The position numbers were made by a program, and so were the translations under genes. A stretch of DNA of 19,877 nt, from NCBI GenBank assembly GCA_964195155.1, contig CAXMOP010000016.1, positions 1-19,877 of the forward strand, read 5' to 3'. The DNA is from JACZST01 sp964195155 (GTDB lineage Bacteria; Actinomycetota; Acidimicrobiia; Spongiisociales; UBA5794). The notes below the pieces were generated by a model, which did no database searches, was not told the DNA's origin, and saw only the letters and a list, made by a program, of their open reading frames with translations. Below, piece after piece: positions 17,838 to 19,877 of this stretch (position 1 is the stretch's first letter; each line of letters opens with the position of its first letter).

Positions 17838-17886
17838 TCTCGTTTCGGCGCTGCGACTCCCGAAGCTCTAGGGTGACGGCGGCGAC

Positions 17887-19419
17887 GTGCAGCGGGAGGC
17901 AGGTTTGGAGCTCGAGCTTCGGGGATGCAGCAAACAGTTTCCCGGCGTGCTGGCTTGCGACAACGTCAACTTCACGGTTGCGGGGGGTGAGATCGTCGCC
18001 CTGCTCGGTGAGAACGGGGCCGGTAAGACCACCCTGATGAACATCCTGTACGGGCTCTACACCCCAACCTCGGGCATGGTGCTCGTTGACGGGGTGCCGC
18101 TCAAGATGGATTCCCCTGCCGACGCCATCGCCGCCGGGATCGGGATGGTGCACCAGCACTTCATGCTCGTCCCGGTGTTCACCGTCTCCGAGAACGTGAT
18201 GCTCGGCGTGGAACCCGTCGGGAGGGCAGGTTGGCTCAAGCAGGCGGAGGCCGCCGATGTGGTGCGGGAGATTTCCGGACGCTACAACCTCGAGGTGGAT
18301 CCTGATGCCATGGTCGAGGATCTTCCCGTGGGTGTCCAGCAGCGGGTTGAGATCATCAAGGTCCTCGAGCGCGAGGCGCGTTTTGTGGTGTTCGATGAGC
18401 CGACTTCGGTGTTGACCCCACGCGAGGTCGAGGGTTTCTTCGACATCGTTCGCGGGCTCAAGGAGGACGGCAAGGGCATCGTCTTCATCTCGCACAAGCT
18501 CGGCGAAGCCCTCGAGATCGCCGACCGGATCGTCATCATGCGTGCCGGCCGGACCGTCGCCGAGGTGCTCCCCGGCGAGGTGAGCGAGGAGCAGCTCGCC
18601 GAGCTGATGGTGGGGCGGCCGGTGGATCTGGTGGTGCACAAGGAGGTGGCGAAGCCGGAGGGGGTTGTGCTGTCGGTGGATGACCTCGTTGTCTTCGACG
18701 ATCGGGACCAGCGTGCGGTCGACGGTGTGTCGTTCGAGGTCCGAGCCGGTGAGATCGTGGGGGTCGCCGGGGTGCAAGGAAACGGTCAGACCCAGCTCGT
18801 CGAGGCGATCACCGGGCTGCGTCAGGCGACCACAGGGTCGGTGAGCATCGGCGGGACCGATGTGACCGGGGACACGCCGCGCCAGGTCCACAAACGCGAG
18901 GTCGCCCATGTCCCGGAGGATCGGCAGCGCAGCGGCCTCGTGCTGCCGTTCACGGTCACCGAGAACACGGTGCTCGACTCATACTACGCCCCGCCCATTT
19001 CCCGTGGCGTGCAGATGGATTGGGGCGCCGCCCGAGAACGAGCAGAACGCCTCGTCGAGGAGTACGACGTGCGAACGCCAGGCATCGATGCCTTGGTGTC
19101 GACCCTGTCGGGGGGGAACCAGCAGAAGGTGATTGTCGCACGGGAATTCGAGCGCGACATCACCCTCGTGATCGCCTCGCAGCCAACCCGCGGGATTGAT
19201 GTTGGCTCGATCGAGTACATCCATGCGAGGATCGTGGAGAAACGTGACGCCGGCGCCGCCGTGCTCATCGTGTCGTCGGAGTTGGATGAGGTCGTTGGGC
19301 TCTCCGACCGGGTCATTGTGATGTTCGACGGGAAGATCGCAGGCGAGTTCGATCCGGCTGTCGCAACGACGACGGAGATCGGGCTCGCCATGCTCGGCTC
19401 GGAAGCTGAGGCGTCGTGA
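17887..19419 (+). CDS. ABC transporter ATP-binding protein, two NBDs (simple sugar/nucleoside type)
   Basis: 510 aa. Two fused nucleotide-binding domains power the BMP-type importer. NBD1 has Walker A GENGAGKT (41-48), Q-loop VHQHFMLVPVFTVSEN, signature LPVGVQQRVEI (146-156) and Walker B FVVFDEPTSVLTP. NBD2 has a degenerate Walker A (GVQGNGQTQL), signature LSGGNQQKVIVAREF and LVIASQPTRGIDVGS. The weakened second Walker A is normal for the RbsA/NupO-like family. The start is ambiguous: GTG 17887 lacks a clear ribosome site, while TTG 17905 has GGGAGG at 17894-17899 with 5-nt spacing and would drop six residues. The stop overlaps the permease start (GTGA). Confidence 0.94.
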   Translation: MQREAGLELELRGCSKQFPGVLACDNVNFTVAGGEIVALLGENGAGKTTLMNILYGLYTPTSGMVLVDGVPLKMDSPADAIAAGIGMVHQHFMLVPVFTVSENVMLGVEPVGRAGWLKQAEAADVVREISGRYNLEVDPDAMVEDLPVGVQQRVEIIKVLEREARFVVFDEPTSVLTPREVEGFFDIVRGLKEDGKGIVFISHKLGEALEIADRIVIMRAGRTVAEVLPGEVSEEQLAELMVGRPVDLVVHKEVAKPEGVVLSVDDLVVFDDRDQRAVDGVSFEVRAGEIVGVAGVQGNGQTQLVEAITGLRQATTGSVSIGGTDVTGDTPRQVHKREVAHVPEDRQRSGLVLPFTVTENTVLDSYYAPPISRGVQMDWGAARERAERLVEEYDVRTPGIDALVSTLSGGNQQKVIVAREFERDITLVIASQPTRGIDVGSIEYIHARIVEKRDAGAAVLIVSSELDEVVGLSDRVIVMFDGKIAGEFDPAVATTTEIGLAMLGSEAEAS

Positions 19420-19877
19420 CCCAGGGAGCGCCTCCCGAAGATCCCATCGAGGATGAAGATCCCATCGAGGATCAGGGGTATCCCGAGTGGTTCGAGCGGG
19501 TTACCGGCGTCGGCTCGTCGATTGGCCAGGCGATGGTCGTGCCGGTTCTTGCATTGTTCACTGCGTTGATCATCGGTGGCGTCATCATCATCCTCACCGA
19601 CCTGGACACCCTTCGGTTGTATGGAGAGTCCCCAGGGGAGGCGGCCAAAGAATCGATCGTGGGCGTGTGGGAGGCGTACAAGGCCCTCTTCCTGGGAGCG
19701 GTCGGTTCGCCACGCGCCATCTCGGATACGCTTTTCTCTGCTACGCCGCTGATCCTCGCCGGTCTCGCCGTCGCCATCGGCTTCCGAGCGGGCCTATTCA
19801 ACATCGGCGTGAACGGTCAGATGCTCATCGGCGGCATGGCCGCCCTCTGGGTCGGGTTCAGCTTCTCGCTTCCCTTG
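19416..19877 (+). CDS. ABC transporter permease, branched-chain/sugar/nucleoside type (5' part only)
   Basis: 154 codons from GTG 19416, which overlaps the ATPase stop; the gene continues past the right edge. An acidic cytoplasmic N-terminus contains a repeated DPIED (18-bp tandem DNA repeat at 19440-19472, second unit incomplete). It is followed by a transmembrane helix (VVPVLALFTALIIGGVIIIL). The family motif GFRAGLFNIGVNGQMLIGGM (BPD_transp_2 permeases) is visible near residues 122-141. A second permease gene is expected downstream by analogy with related operons. Confidence 0.93.
   Translation, partial: MTQGAPPEDPIEDEDPIEDQGYPEWFERVTGVGSSIGQAMVVPVLALFTALIIGGVIIILTDLDTLRLYGESPGEAAKESIVGVWEAYKALFLGAVGSPRAISDTLFSATPLILAGLAVAIGFRAGLFNIGVNGQMLIGGMAALWVGFSFSLPL

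Overview
The window is high-GC, densely packed bacterial DNA that reads as Actinomycetota. A deep-branching class such as Acidimicrobiia is my best inference. Supporting signs are the gene order itself, an RsrA-type anti-sigma factor, a DUF2342 zincin next to tilS, an alpha/beta hydrolase-cyclase fusion, and a lipoprotein with a long Thr/Ala linker. From the zincin to clpC the order (DUF2342, tilS, hpt, ftsH, DUF2520, panC, coaX, lysS, clpC) follows, with gaps, the order I recall for M. tuberculosis Rv3626c to Rv3596c. The absences (no folE/P/B/K block, no panD, no lsr2) are informative.

Layout. 1-1310, minus strand: a hydrolase-like/class III cyclase fusion that runs off the left edge, preceded by tRNA-Thr(CGU). 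1412-2831, plus: an ECF sigma factor of SigR/SigH type overlapping its zinc anti-sigma factor, then a 65-aa Cys/His protein, a hairpin, and a small secreted/membrane protein. 2883-7745, plus: zincin, tilS and hpt overlapping by 4 nt at each junction, then ftsH. 7803-12509, plus: a phosphatase-like protein without its catalytic cysteine, then DUF2520, panC, coaX and lysS in a tightly overlapping run. 12605-13597, minus: a trans-polyprenyl diphosphate synthase, separated from lysS by a strong hairpin between convergent genes and divergent from clpC. 13761-16265, plus: clpC. 16203-16495: a 145-bp tandem duplication taking in the last 20 codons of clpC and heptamer repeats. 16589 to the right edge: a BMP/PnrA-type ABC uptake operon (binding lipoprotein, double-NBD ATPase, start of permease 1).

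How the genes fit together. tilS, lysS and tRNA-Thr serve translation. hpt and the BMP transporter fit purine or nucleoside salvage. The DUF2520-panC-coaX run fits pantothenate and CoA synthesis. FtsH and ClpC are AAA+ proteolysis components, and SigR/RsrA is a thiol-stress switch.

Most of the window is ordinary housekeeping DNA; I see no phage, IS, CRISPR or defence system. The points most worth a second look are intergenic tandem heptamers of related sequence at three loci, the tandem duplication that carries the clpC 3' end, and two apparent pseudo-enzymes (the hydrolase half of the cyclase fusion and the phosphatase-like protein).
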